Shown here piece after piece: positions 1 through 7,640 of a stretch of 33,407 nucleotides of DNA. Positions within the stretch are counted from its first letter, which is position 1; each line of letters starts with the position of its first letter. This stretch comes from Gemmataceae bacterium (lineage in GTDB: Bacteria; Planctomycetota; Planctomycetia; Gemmatales; Gemmataceae): positions 1 to 33,407 of the forward strand of contig JAKEHV010000095.1 in the NCBI GenBank assembly GCA_022614915.1, in the 5' to 3' direction. The notes under the pieces were generated by a model that worked only from the letters and a program-made list of their open reading frames with translations, searched no databases and was not told the origin of the DNA. The translations under genes were made by a program, and so were the position numbers.

Positions 1-509
1 ACCTGGCTCTTGGCGTCGGGGCGTAGGAATTTCAACTCGCCGGATTCGCGCATCTTGGCGTGGTTTTCCACCAGGCGATGTGCGAGGTAGATGGGCAGCG
101 GCATGAGCGTGCTCGTCTCTTTGCAAGCGAAGCCGAACATCATGCCCTGATCACCCGCGCCACCGAGGTCCACGCCTTGGGCGATATTGCCCGATTGCTT
201 GTGCAAATGCGACAAGACCTGGCACGTGTCCGCCGCGAAGCCGATGGTATGGTCGGTGTAGCCGATCGCTTTGATCGTGTCGCGGACGATCTTGTCGATG
301 GTCGAGCGCGACAGGTCGGCGTTCGTCGTGATCTCGCCGGAAACGATGGCGAGCTCGGTGGTGACCATGGTCTCGCAAGCGACCCGGCTCATGGGGTCGG
401 CCGCCAGGCAGTGATCGAGAATGGCGTCGCTGATCTGGTCTGCCACCTTATCCGGATGGCCCATGGAAACCGATTCGCTGGTGAACAAATACCGATTATT
501 GCTGGACAC
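1..509 (-). CDS. metK: S-adenosylmethionine synthetase (methionine adenosyltransferase), N-terminal part
   Basis: Cytoplasmic enzyme making S-adenosylmethionine from methionine and ATP. The window holds the first 169 codons; the gene runs off the left edge. Visible signatures are G-H-P-D-K at residues 17-21 followed by [11 protein letters not shown] (ATP/methionine-binding N-terminal motif) and the family hexapeptide G-A-G-D-Q-G at 117-122. The start is taken as GTG at 507-509 because the conserved N-terminus begins there and an AAAGGGAG ribosome-binding site lies about 6 nt upstream; an ATG at residue 16 would cut into the conserved block. A TATAAT hexamer lies about 45 nt upstream. Identification is certain; only the C-terminal part is unseen. 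Confidence 0.97.
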   Translation of the reverse strand, partial: MSSNNRYLFTSESVSMGHPDKVADQISDAILDHCLAADPMSRVACETMVTTELAIVSGEITTNADLSRSTIDKIVRDTIKAIGYTDHTIGFAADTCQVLSHLHKQSGNIAQGVDLGGAGDQGMMFGFACKETSTLMPLPIYLAHRLVENHAKMRESGELKFLRPDAKSQ

Positions 510-554
510 GGGAACTCCCTTTTGAATCCGTTGCGTTGCTCCAAATTGGCTGTC

Positions 555-560
555 ATTATA
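555..560 (-). promoter_or_regulatory. Putative -10 box of metK
   Basis: A perfect TATAAT reads on the minus strand about 45 nt upstream of the metK GTG. No good -35 hexamer is present at 16-18 nt. The short leader leaves no room for a SAM riboswitch. Confidence 0.4.
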
Positions 561-712
561 AGGAACGGGCGAGAAAGTGAAAGAGAGAGTTGGCATGTGG
601 CTCTCGCCCAGGTCCTGTTTGATAACTCCATCGATTGAATAACGCGGCTTTAGCTAACGTGGTTTTGCCTGAGCGATGTCGACGGGCGACAGCGCGCGGT
701 CCCATGACCACG

Positions 713-1230
713 TCAATACGACGGGCCAAAGGTTACGTGCACCTCCTGGCCGGCGCTGAACTCAATCTGACGGCTGCGCTCAACGGGTTGGCGTTCACCA
801 TCCAGCGCGCGAAGACGTCGTACCGGTAGCTTTGCCCCGGCGCTAAGGTCGGCGTGTCATAAACTCGGACACTTCCCTGTTGTGCGGCTGGCTGTCCGTT
901 GACCCACGCTTCGCCCCCTTCTGGGACGTAGACAATGACGCGCGCGTTGCTCGCCTGGGCCGGCGCAGGTGAGGCGTCATAGTAGCTCGTGGAGGGGACA
1001 GAGTAGAACCGCGACTCGTACGGCCGCCAGTAGCCATAGCTATAGCGCGGGTTCCAGGAATAAGCGCCCGGATACACATAGCCGCGGCGGTAGCCGTCCC
1101 AATTGCGATAGTTTCCGAAATCGAGGCCGCCGATGCGGATGCGCTGCGCTTCGGCTGCGGACGGCGTCAGCCAGAAGCACACCGTCGCCAAAAACAGCGC
1201 GACGCTGGTCCATACAATGTGCCGCTTCAT
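713..1230 (-). pseudogene. TIGR03000-domain secreted protein with an apparent one-base deletion
   Basis: A signal peptide (hydrophobic residues 6-22, ending A-E-A-Q) is followed by a Tyr/Arg/Gly-rich segment and a TIGR03000 planctomycete domain (A-R-V-I-V-Y-V-P, then V-N-G-Q, then Y-D-T-P-T-L-A-P-G). The ATG at 1230 has a strong AGGAGG ribosome-binding site. The uninterrupted frame ends at 733 with an atypical tail. If one G is added after the codon for Asn at 793-795 (minus strand), the frame becomes N-G-Q-P-V-E-R-S-R-Q-I-E-F-S-A-G-Q-E-V-H-V-T-F-G-P-S-Y and stops at 713, which is the normal end of this domain (hydrophobic strand, A-G-Q, V-x-F-G). It is therefore either a recent frameshift or a sequence error. 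The function of TIGR03000 proteins is unknown. Confidence 0.8.
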
Positions 1231-1542
1231 AGGACTATCCTCCTCTTGTTCCGAATAGAGTGCCGGAGGAAGGCCAGCAGCAATGCATGAAGAGGGCAAA
1301 TGTCGTACCACTAGACACCCTTTCTCGGACAGTGTTTGGACTGCTTTTCGTCGAGATTTCTCCACTCTGCGTTCTCTTCGAAAACACAAATCAAAAAACG
1401 CAGCCGAGCCGGCCTCACGAGTCACTAAGAACGCGACGTTATCATGCCAGGCGAGGTCGGCGCCTGCAGTCAACGGGCTTGTATTTGTCCAAACCGGGTG
1501 CGAGAATCCAACCGAGTTAGACATCCTTCGCGGGAGGCACTT
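1231..1542. other. Divergent intergenic region
   Basis: About 310 nt separate the divergent starts at 1230 (-) and 1543 (+), so it should hold promoters for both genes. I see good ribosome-binding sites at both ends (AGGAGG on the minus side, GGGAGG at 1531-1536) but no convincing -35/-10 pair and no short gene. Open frames reading into 1543 from upstream lack a ribosome-binding site. Confidence 0.5.
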
Positions 1543-2583
1543 ATGTTTCGCAAAGCGTTGATTCTGGCCGCCGCCGCGCTGACGGCGGCTTCCGCCGGGC
1601 ATTCGCAAACCGGCGGCACGAAGAAAAACGACCCGGGCGAAGTCGAGATGACCTTCGCCAACGGCAGCCTGGTGCGCATGACGCTCGTGCCCGAGAAGAT
1701 TGAGATCAGCACGCCGTACGGCAAGATGAGCGTGCCGACCCGCGACATTCGCCGTATCGACTTTGGCTTGCACTTGCCCGAAGGCGCGGACAAGAAGATC
1801 GAAGCCGCCGTCAAGCAACTGGGCAATGCCGTCTACCAGCAGCGCGAGTCGGCGGTGCACGAGCTGGTGGCGCTGGGGGCGTACGCTTATCCGGCCCTGC
1901 TGCAGGCGGCCCGCAGCGGCGACCTGGAAACAGCCAAGCGCGCCCAGGAAGCGCTCTCCCGGATCAAGGCCAAGGTGCCGGCCAAGGATCTGCGGCTGGG
2001 CGAGGACGATACGGTGGTGACGCCGCGCTTTACCATCGTGGGCCGCATTCTGCCCACATCGATCAAGGCCACGAGCGAGTATTTCGGAGAAGTTGAGTTG
2101 CCTGTAGCCAAGCTGCGCCACCTGCGCCTGCTGGTCGATCCGCGCGACAGCGAAGTCGTCGTCGATGCCGGCAAGTATGCACAGCCGAATCAATGGCTGG
2201 ACACGGGCATCGTAATTGACGGATCCGGCATTGTGGCCATCCTGGCGAGCGGCGAGGTGGAATTGCGTCCCAGCCAGCCCGGCACGCTCGTCTGTGGTCC
2301 CCGCGGCTACACCGGAGCCGGTGCTGGGCCCGCCGGCGCTGCTGGCTTCGCCGCCGCCGGCTTTGTCGCCAAAGGCAAGAAAGGTATGATGGTCCCCGTC
2401 GGCCGAGCTTATCCGGGCACTCTGTTGGGACGCATTGGTGAAAACGGCGACACCTTTGTCATCGGCGATCGATTCGAAGGCGTCGCCGACCGCGAAGGCA
2501 AGCTGTACCTGCAGATCATGTCCAGCCCGTATGAGAATGCCTCGGCCGGATCGTATCAAGTGAAAGTCCTCGTACGGGATTGA
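1543..2583 (+). CDS. Secreted protein with HEAT-like segment and LecA-like C-terminal domain
   Basis: 346 residues from the ATG at 1543, chosen because GGGAGG lies 6 nt upstream and a signal peptide follows (hydrophobic Leu/Ala stretch, A-S-A-G-H-S-Q). Residues about 25-75 form a beta-rich segment (motif E-V-E-M-T-F-A-N-G-S). Residues about 80-140 look like the short alpha-helical HEAT-like block often seen in planctomycete proteins (A-V-K-Q-L-G ... L-V-A-L-G-A-Y-A-Y-P-A-L). The C-terminal third, starting near W-L-D-T-G-I-V-I-D-G and including T-L-V-C-G-P-R-G-Y and G-T-L-L-G-R-I-G, resembles the PA-IL (LecA) galactose-binding lectin fold. A carbohydrate-binding exported protein is an inference; no enzyme motif is visible. 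It is followed 15 nt later by the SUKH-like gene. Confidence 0.8.
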   Translation: MFRKALILAAAALTAASAGHSQTGGTKKNDPGEVEMTFANGSLVRMTLVPEKIEISTPYGKMSVPTRDIRRIDFGLHLPEGADKKIEAAVKQLGNAVYQQRESAVHELVALGAYAYPALLQAARSGDLETAKRAQEALSRIKAKVPAKDLRLGEDDTVVTPRFTIVGRILPTSIKATSEYFGEVELPVAKLRHLRLLVDPRDSEVVVDAGKYAQPNQWLDTGIVIDGSGIVAILASGEVELRPSQPGTLVCGPRGYTGAGAGPAGAAGFAAAGFVAKGKKGMMVPVGRAYPGTLLGRIGENGDTFVIGDRFEGVADREGKLYLQIMSSPYENASAGSYQVKVLVRD

Positions 2584-2598
2584 ACGGGCCCTTAACGC

Positions 2599-3315
2599 AT
2601 GAACGACTCCGAAATTGCACGGCTCGAAGAAGAATTGCGCTTGAGCCTCCCCAAGATTTATGCTGCCCTCGTTCGGCGCATGATTGGAGACGTTGCCGAG
2701 CTGCCCGGTTCTTTGGAGTACGGCGTGCAGCGGCCGTTTATGATCGGCATCAATGAAATCCTGTCCATCAATCGCAAAGTGCGCGCGACGCCGCAGTCGG
2801 ATTGGCCGGACCACATGTTCGTGTGCGGGTTCGAACATGTCGGCAACGATCTCTACGTGCTGGACTGCCGGGCGAAGAAACCGCGCCTTTTGCACATTCA
2901 CTCGGCGTCGAAAGACCCGTTCCCACCCAGCTCAAAAAAACTGGAGCCGTGCTCGAAGTTTGCCGATCTGGCCGCACTGTACGGTCATGCCTTGGGAAAT
3001 TACCGAGCGTTCGCGGCGAAAGAGCGCAAAGGAAAAAGAGCTCCCCAGCGCGCACCAAGGCCGGCAGATTCCCCTTTATCTGGAAGGAAACGCTCTGCCA
3101 TCGAAGCTGCCGACCCGGATGCGCTCGATTCTCTTGCCAAGCTGCTGGCGGGCTTTGAACTGGTGAAGCCGCGGCGAAAACACTCGATAGCGCTCTTGAC
3201 CAAAGACGTCGTCACCGAGTTGCCCAAGGAGTTATCGCTTAGCCGCCCTGAATGCTTCACGTCGCCCCGGTTAACGCCGCTTGGATTCAAGAGCCGCGCA
3301 CGAAGTAAGCGGTGA
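2599..3315 (+). CDS. SMI1/KNR4 (SUKH)-like protein with repeat-derived C-terminus
   Basis: 238 residues, no signal peptide. The N-terminal 130 residues fit the SUKH fold: I-A-R-L-E-E-E-L with L-P-K-I-Y-A-A-L-V near the start, then a central H-M-F-V-C-G-F-E-H-V-G-N-D-L-Y-V-L-D strand pair. SUKH proteins are scaffold-like and in many bacteria serve as immunity proteins, but no toxin gene is adjacent. Residues after about 140 are Lys/Arg-rich and low in similarity to the family. The last 11 codons and the TGA stop lie in a palindromic repeat (3281-3321) that recurs next to purF, so the present C-terminus was probably created by that element. Start ATG at 2599 lies 15 nt after the preceding stop; no strong ribosome-binding site is visible. 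Confidence 0.65.
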   Translation: MNDSEIARLEEELRLSLPKIYAALVRRMIGDVAELPGSLEYGVQRPFMIGINEILSINRKVRATPQSDWPDHMFVCGFEHVGNDLYVLDCRAKKPRLLHIHSASKDPFPPSSKKLEPCSKFADLAALYGHALGNYRAFAAKERKGKRAPQRAPRPADSPLSGRKRSAIEAADPDALDSLAKLLAGFELVKPRRKHSIALLTKDVVTELPKELSLSRPECFTSPRLTPLGFKSRARSKR

Positions 3316-3321
3316 TTTCAA
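3281..3321 (+). repeat. Half-copy of GCCGCGCACGCAGTAAGCGG-type palindromic repeat
   Basis: This 41-nt stretch (core GAGCCGCGCACGAAGTAAGC) matches one arm of the larger palindrome at 21172-21240, including the flanking TTGGATTCA. It encodes the last residues and the stop codon of the SUKH-like gene. Confidence 0.8.
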
Positions 3322-3327
3322 TAAAAA

Positions 3328-3353
3328 AAGCCGGCCCCTCGCGGGACCGGCTT
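3328..3353. terminator. Stem-loop next to an A-run
   Basis: AAGCCGG/CCGGCTT plus CCC/GGG with one mismatch and a TCGC loop. A seven-A run lies on its left, so the U-tract of a classical terminator would be on the minus strand; on the plus strand the hairpin follows the SUKH-like gene without a clear T-tract. Confidence 0.5.
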
Positions 3354-3475
3354 CGGCACAGCACTGGAATTTGATCAAATTGCGCAAGCTAGGATAAGCG
3401 CCAGACAACCTTGTCTTGCTGCGCCGGCATTTCCTTCTTATGGTGTTGCCGCCACAGGTCCCGGCACGGAAACCC

Positions 3476-4441
3476 ATGGCTTATTTCGCGCGCGCGACAT
3501 CGCTGGATTTGGATTCCACTCCCTCCGAAGTGACATGGGAGGAATGCGCCTGTCCCTTATGCGCCTGTCCGAACTTCGCGCCGCTCGTCGAAGGCCCGGA
3601 CCGCACTCCGGGCAGTGCCGGCCTCTGGTTCATGGTCGTGCAGTGTCAGAGCTGCAGCTTGTGTTACACGAATCCACGCCCCAGCCAAAACGGCATGGCT
3701 CAGTTTTATCGCAACGAGTATCCACCGCATCAGCCGCGCGGCAAGAAGCCCAAAACGATCTGGTGGTGGCGGCGCTTGCCGTATTGGTTTCGCGGCGCCG
3801 AGTGTTACCGTAAAGCGCTGCCTCCCATGGGACAACTGCGGCTTTTGGATTTTGGCTGTGGCGCAGGTGCATACCTTGCGCGCATGCAGAATCAAGGCTG
3901 GCGCGTGACCGGGATCGACGCCTCCGAAACAGCCGTGGACAACGTGCGTGAGCGCCTCGGCGTGAACGCCGTTGTCGGCACGTTGCCGCATCCCGCGCTC
4001 GACGACGGGACGTTCGACGTGGTGACCATGTGGCAATCATTGGAACACACGCACGATCCGCTCCAAGTGCTGCGCGGCGCCTGGAAGCTCTTAGTCCCTG
4101 GCGGATTGCTCGTCGTCACCGTGCCGAACATCGACAGCCTGGCGTATCGCTGGTTCGGCTCAGCCTGGAATGGGCTGGACTTGCCGCGCCATCTCGTGCA
4201 CTTCGCCCCGGGGACGTTGCGACTCATGTTGCATAGCGCCGGTTTTCGCCCCAGCCGCGTCCGCATGGTTCGCCGCGGCGGTTGGCTGCGCGCCTCGGCC
4301 CGGCTCGCCAATCGCTGCCTGCCGCAGGCGCGCGGCTGGCAACGATGGCTGCAAGGCAAAGTCTTCTCCAGCCTCGCGAGTTGGTACGCCGTCTGGACGC
4401 GGCAAGCCGATTGCTTGTCCGTAACAGCGACAAAACCGTGA
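3476..4441 (+). CDS. Class I SAM-dependent methyltransferase with N-terminal zinc-finger cysteines
   Basis: 321 residues from ATG 3476. Residues 24-63 hold cysteine pairs (C26-P-L-C29 and C57-Q-S-C60, plus C24, C31 and C63) like the zinc-binding head of many sugar and natural-product methyltransferases. Motif I is L-L-D-F-G-C-G-A-G at 123-131, followed by an acidic residue in V-T-G-I-D-A-S and the post-motif F-D-V-V-T-M-W-Q-S-L-E-H. The C-terminal half has the P-G-G-L-L-V-V-T-V-P-N block and P-R-H-L-V-H-F typical of Methyltransf_23-type enzymes. The substrate cannot be read from sequence; such enzymes often act on polysaccharide or lipid intermediates. Upstream in-frame TTG 3416 and ATG 3440 would give an extension without a ribosome-binding site, so they are disfavoured. 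Confidence 0.88.
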   Translation: MAYFARATSLDLDSTPSEVTWEECACPLCACPNFAPLVEGPDRTPGSAGLWFMVVQCQSCSLCYTNPRPSQNGMAQFYRNEYPPHQPRGKKPKTIWWWRRLPYWFRGAECYRKALPPMGQLRLLDFGCGAGAYLARMQNQGWRVTGIDASETAVDNVRERLGVNAVVGTLPHPALDDGTFDVVTMWQSLEHTHDPLQVLRGAWKLLVPGGLLVVTVPNIDSLAYRWFGSAWNGLDLPRHLVHFAPGTLRLMLHSAGFRPSRVRMVRRGGWLRASARLANRCLPQARGWQRWLQGKVFSSLASWYAVWTRQADCLSVTATKP

Positions 4442-4517
4442 CAGTCAATACTGCAACTTGCCTCGACTACTCACCCTCTTCTTGGTAGTGTTGGCGACGG
4501 GGCCGGATGGACGGATC

Positions 4518-4937
4518 ATGCCGCTCTTGACCGAACCAACACCCGACGCACCAGAAGCGCCACGGCCGCCGCGCCCTTGGTCGGCGAAGTTCGGCGATGC
4601 CCTGCGCGGCTTGAAGAAAGGCATCCGCGGCCAAAGCAGCTTCTTCGTCCATTTCTTCTTCGCCGCCCTCGTCATCGCGGCGGCCATCGTCCTCCAATGC
4701 GGCCTGGTGGAATGGTGTGCGCTCCTCCTGTGCATGGGCCTCGTCTTGACCGCGGAGCTGTTCAATAGCGCCGTCGAAACGATGTTTCGAGGGCTCGACG
4801 AACCGACCAAGGAAAAAACCTGGCACGCCTTGGACATTGCCGCAGGCGCCGTCCTCGTCGCCAGCGTGGTTGCCGCCGTCGTCGGCTTGGCGATATTTTT
4901 GCATCGACTTTTTGTTATCTTGCAATGGACCTCGTGA
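4518..4937 (+). CDS. dgkA: DgkA-family diacylglycerol/undecaprenol kinase
   Basis: Small integral membrane lipid kinase phosphorylating diacylglycerol or undecaprenol with ATP. From ATG 4518 it has 139 residues, close to the usual 120-140. After a Pro-rich cytoplasmic head come an amphipathic G-L-K-K-G-I-R segment, three membrane helices (about 43-61, 65-85, 107-128) and the signature A-E-L-F-N-S-A-V-E at 79-87, with E80, N83 and E87 matching the catalytic/metal residues of the E. coli enzyme, and A-L-D-I-A-A-G-A-V at 104-112. A TTG start at 4458 would add a hydrophobic stretch not normal for the family. Next gene starts 12 nt after the stop, so the two are probably co-transcribed. Which lipid is used cannot be told. 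Confidence 0.88.
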   Translation: MPLLTEPTPDAPEAPRPPRPWSAKFGDALRGLKKGIRGQSSFFVHFFFAALVIAAAIVLQCGLVEWCALLLCMGLVLTAELFNSAVETMFRGLDEPTKEKTWHALDIAAGAVLVASVVAAVVGLAIFLHRLFVILQWTS

Positions 4938-4949
4938 GGGGAGACGACA

Positions 4950-5414
4950 ATGATCCACCGACTTCTGCTTGGCTTTGTCTTGTTGTGCACTCTGCCCTGG
5001 TGGCTCACCACGGACGCCGAAGCGGGCGGCAAGAAACCGACCAAGGAGGCAGGCGTGCAGCTCTTACGCGATTTCCTGGCTGCACTCGAAGCCAAGGACT
5101 ATGACAAGGCGGCGAAGTTCTTGCACTTTCCGCCGGACGCGAAGATCGACATCCAAAAAGAACTGTCCGTCGGCCTGGAGCGCAAGGAAATCTCCAAAAA
5201 GGGCATCGACATCCTGGCGGCCAAAGGCAAATGGGGCAAACTGGCCGAGGTCTTTGACAAGGACGTGGCCGAACGCCGGGCCAAACGCATGCAGGTCCCG
5301 CTTGACGAATGCTATGGCTTGCGCCTGGACGTGGCCGAAGCCGGTTTTCATTGGACCGGAACGACGTTCAAGCTCATCCGCGTGAACAATATCGGTAAGC
5401 TGGAAGAAAAATAG
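4950..5414 (+). CDS. Small secreted protein of unknown function
   Basis: 154 residues with a signal peptide (L-L-L-G-F-V-L-L-C-T-L-P-W-W-L, cleavage probably after D-A-E-A). The mature part is charged and helical at first (L-L-R-D-F-L-A-A-L-E-A-K-D-Y-D-K-A-A-K-F), the pattern of the first helix in NTF2/SnoaL-like domains, and ends in short strands (F-H-W-T-G-T-T-F-K-L-I-R-V). I would call it NTF2-like only as a guess. A GGGGAG ribosome-binding site precedes the ATG. It follows dgkA by 12 nt, suggesting one transcript. Confidence 0.75.
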   Translation: MIHRLLLGFVLLCTLPWWLTTDAEAGGKKPTKEAGVQLLRDFLAALEAKDYDKAAKFLHFPPDAKIDIQKELSVGLERKEISKKGIDILAAKGKWGKLAEVFDKDVAERRAKRMQVPLDECYGLRLDVAEAGFHWTGTTFKLIRVNNIGKLEEK

Positions 5415-5498
5415 CCTTCGTTTTTGTTTTGCCCTTGCCGCGTGGTCCTGATATTGTCTCCACCGTCGCCACACTTCTTTCCCATAGTGGAGACTATC

Positions 5499-6998
5499 AT
5501 GAATTGTTGCCAACTTCTCCGTTCCCTCGTTGCCCTCGGAGTCTTGCTTTTTGCGGGAAGTCCGCTCTACGCCCAGGTAAAGAAAACCAACATCCTCATC
5601 ATCCTCTGCGACGATGTCGGTTACGGTGAATTCGGCTTTCAGGGGAACAAACAAATCCCCACGCCGAACATCGATTCCATCGCGACAAACGGCATCCGCT
5701 TCACGCAGGGCTATGTCTCTGGGCCGTATTGCAGTCCGACGCGCGCCGGCCTCTTGACGGGGCGCTATCAGACCCGCTTCGGCCATGAGTTTAACGGCCA
5801 GGGACCGAAATTCGGATTGCCGCTCTCGGAGAAAACTCTCGCCGATCTTTTGAAAGCCTTCGGCTACTCCACCGCTGTCATCGGCAAGTGGCATCTGGGT
5901 TTCGATCCGCAATTTCGGCCCACCCAGCGCGGCTTCGACGAGTTCTACGGCACGCTGGCCAACACGCCTTTCTTCATTCCGAACAACTTTGTCGATTCAC
6001 GCCTCTCACCGGACCCCGTGAAAAAGAAGGAAAAGAGCGACTTCTACACCACCGAGGCCTATGCCGACCGCGCCGTGGATTGGCTGGAGCGCAACAAGGG
6101 AAAACCGTGGTTTCTCTATATGCCTTTCAACGCGCAACATGCGCCCTTGGAAGCGCCGCAAAAGTACCTCGACCGCTTTTCCAGCATCAAGGACCAGAAG
6201 CGGCAGACCTTCGCGGCCATGATGTCGGCCATGGACGACGCAGTCGGCCGGGTGCTGGCCAAGATTCGCGATATGGGCCAGGAGGAAGACACCCTGATCA
6301 TTTTCCTCTCGGATAACGGCGGGCCCACCCAGCAGACTTCGTCCATGAACGGCGTCCTGCGCGGGTTCAAGGCGACCACCCTCGAAGGCGGCGTGCGCAT
6401 TCCGTTTTGCATGCAATGGAAAGGCAAACTGCCCAGCGGCAAGAACTACGAGCATCCGATCATCCAACTCGACCTGTTGCCGACCTGTCTGGCCGCGGTG
6501 GGCGGCAAAGTCGATCCGGCGCTCAAGCTCGACGGCGTCAACCTCTTGCCCTACCTGAAAGGGGAAATCAGCGCGCCGCCGCACGATGTGCTCTATTGGC
6601 GCTTCGGCGAGCAATGGGCTATCCGCAAAGGCGACTGGAAACTGGTCGTGTCGCGCATCGACGGACCCCAGCCGCGCTTGTTCAACCTGGCGAAAGATAT
6701 CGGCGAGTCCCAAGACTTGATCGAGAAGAGTCCGGAGAAAGCCAAGGAATTGAAAGGCTTGTACGACGCCTGGAACGCCGAGCAGATGAAACCTCTGTGG
6801 GAGCCGGCCAAGCAGAAGAAGAAAGACAAGAAGAAGGATAAGAAGGGCAACGACGAAGCGGTCTCGGCTCGATTGTTTGCCGAGCACCTCGCGGTCCTGC
6901 GGGATCGGTCACCGGGCTGGGCTGCTTGCGTGGTCGCGCCGGCCGCGATAGACTACTTTCATGACCGCCGCAAAGAAACTGAACCTGGTATCCGTTGA
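5499..6998 (+). CDS. Secreted formylglycine-dependent sulfatase
   Basis: Arylsulfatase-type hydrolase removing sulfate esters, probably from algal or other polysaccharides as is common in planctomycetes. The ATG at 5499 (GGAG upstream) starts a signal peptide ending L-Y-A-Q at 26; earlier in-frame starts are not needed. L-C-D-D-V-G-Y-G-E-F-G (36-46) gives the metal-binding aspartates; C78-S-P-T-R82 is the motif whose Cys is converted to formylglycine; I-G-K-W-H-L-G and S-D-N-G-G are further active-site blocks. After a Lys/Asp-rich stretch (K-K-K-D-K-K-K-D-K-K-G) the last 45 residues are unlike sulfatase C-termini and the frame overlaps the next gene start by 38 nt, so the original stop may have been lost. 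No anaerobic sulfatase maturase or FGE gene is in the window. Confidence 0.93.
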   Translation: MNCCQLLRSLVALGVLLFAGSPLYAQVKKTNILIILCDDVGYGEFGFQGNKQIPTPNIDSIATNGIRFTQGYVSGPYCSPTRAGLLTGRYQTRFGHEFNGQGPKFGLPLSEKTLADLLKAFGYSTAVIGKWHLGFDPQFRPTQRGFDEFYGTLANTPFFIPNNFVDSRLSPDPVKKKEKSDFYTTEAYADRAVDWLERNKGKPWFLYMPFNAQHAPLEAPQKYLDRFSSIKDQKRQTFAAMMSAMDDAVGRVLAKIRDMGQEEDTLIIFLSDNGGPTQQTSSMNGVLRGFKATTLEGGVRIPFCMQWKGKLPSGKNYEHPIIQLDLLPTCLAAVGGKVDPALKLDGVNLLPYLKGEISAPPHDVLYWRFGEQWAIRKGDWKLVVSRIDGPQPRLFNLAKDIGESQDLIEKSPEKAKELKGLYDAWNAEQMKPLWEPAKQKKKDKKKDKKGNDEAVSARLFAEHLAVLRDRSPGWAACVVAPAAIDYFHDRRKETEPGIR

Positions 6999-7551
6999 GG
7001 ATTATCTTGCCGGCGAGTTGGCATCGCCGATCAAGCACGAATACCTGGGCGGCGTTGTCTACGCAATGGCTGGTGCGCGCAACGTGCACAACCTCATCGC
7101 CAGCAACACGCTCGTTGCTCTGGGAGTGCGCCTGCGCGGCAAACGCTGCCGGCCTTATAACTCGGACACTAAAATCAGGGTGCGCCTCCCCAACCAAATC
7201 CGCTTCTACTATCCGGAAGTATCTGTCATTTGCCGACCCAATCCGCCGGGCGACACATTTCAAGACGAACCGGCCGCGCTCTTCGAGGTCCTCTCGCGCC
7301 GAACGCGCCGCATCGATGAGGGAGAGAAAAAGGACGCGTATTTGACGATTCCGTCCTTGTCGCTTTACGTGCTGATCGAGCCGGACACACCGGCCGTCGT
7401 GGCCTACCGCCGCACCGAGCAAGGATTCGTCCGCGAAGTGTACCAAGGCATCGACGCCGTCCTACCGCTTAGCGAAATCGAGATCGAGCTGCCGCTGGCG
7501 GAAGTCTACGACGGCGTGGAGTTCGTGCCCGAGCCTGAGGAAGAAACCTAG
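6961..7551 (+). CDS. Uma2-family (DUF820) putative restriction-like nuclease
   Basis: 196 residues with the PD-(D/E)XK-like Uma2 pattern: H-E-Y-L-G-G-V-V-Y-A-M-A-G near residue 26, a central S-D-T-K-I-R-V strand, Y-Y-P-E-V-S-V where most members have P-D, then F-E-V-L-S-R-R-T-R-R-I-D-E-G-E-K-K-D-A-Y. The Asp-to-Glu change at the usual metal-binding Asp may be tolerated. Uma2 proteins are abundant in cyanobacteria and planctomycetes, mostly as orphans of unknown role. Its ATG lies inside the end of the sulfatase frame. A strong hairpin follows at 7569. Confidence 0.87.
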   Translation: MTAAKKLNLVSVEDYLAGELASPIKHEYLGGVVYAMAGARNVHNLIASNTLVALGVRLRGKRCRPYNSDTKIRVRLPNQIRFYYPEVSVICRPNPPGDTFQDEPAALFEVLSRRTRRIDEGEKKDAYLTIPSLSLYVLIEPDTPAVVAYRRTEQGFVREVYQGIDAVLPLSEIEIELPLAEVYDGVEFVPEPEEET

Positions 7552-7568
7552 AACACCACTCAAGAAAA

Positions 7569-7608
7569 ATGGATTGCATATCACCACCAGCGGTGAAATG
7601 CAATCCAT
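7569..7608. terminator. Strong hairpin between convergent genes
   Basis: ATGGATTGCAT pairs perfectly with ATGCAATCCAT and the stem continues through TCACC/GGTGA with one mismatch. Read on the minus strand the hairpin is followed by TTTTT, so it terminates the protease gene ending at 7641; on the plus strand it also follows the Uma2 gene. Confidence 0.75.
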
Positions 7609-7640
7609 CGAATGGTTTTCAGATCTTCAGCAAGCGCGAC

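Noticed and set aside
510-712. SAM riboswitch upstream of metK
   Set aside because: The leader after the putative -10 box is only about 45 nt and shows no SAM-aptamer fold.
733-2901. Long open frame on the minus strand across 1231-2901
   Set aside because: It runs antisense to the LecA-like and SUKH-like genes, which have signal peptide, ribosome-binding sites and domain motifs; only its last part, from 1230, is a real gene.
2599-3315. SUKH protein as part of a toxin-immunity system
   Set aside because: No toxin, Rhs or contact-dependent gene is adjacent; neighbours are metabolic or secreted proteins.
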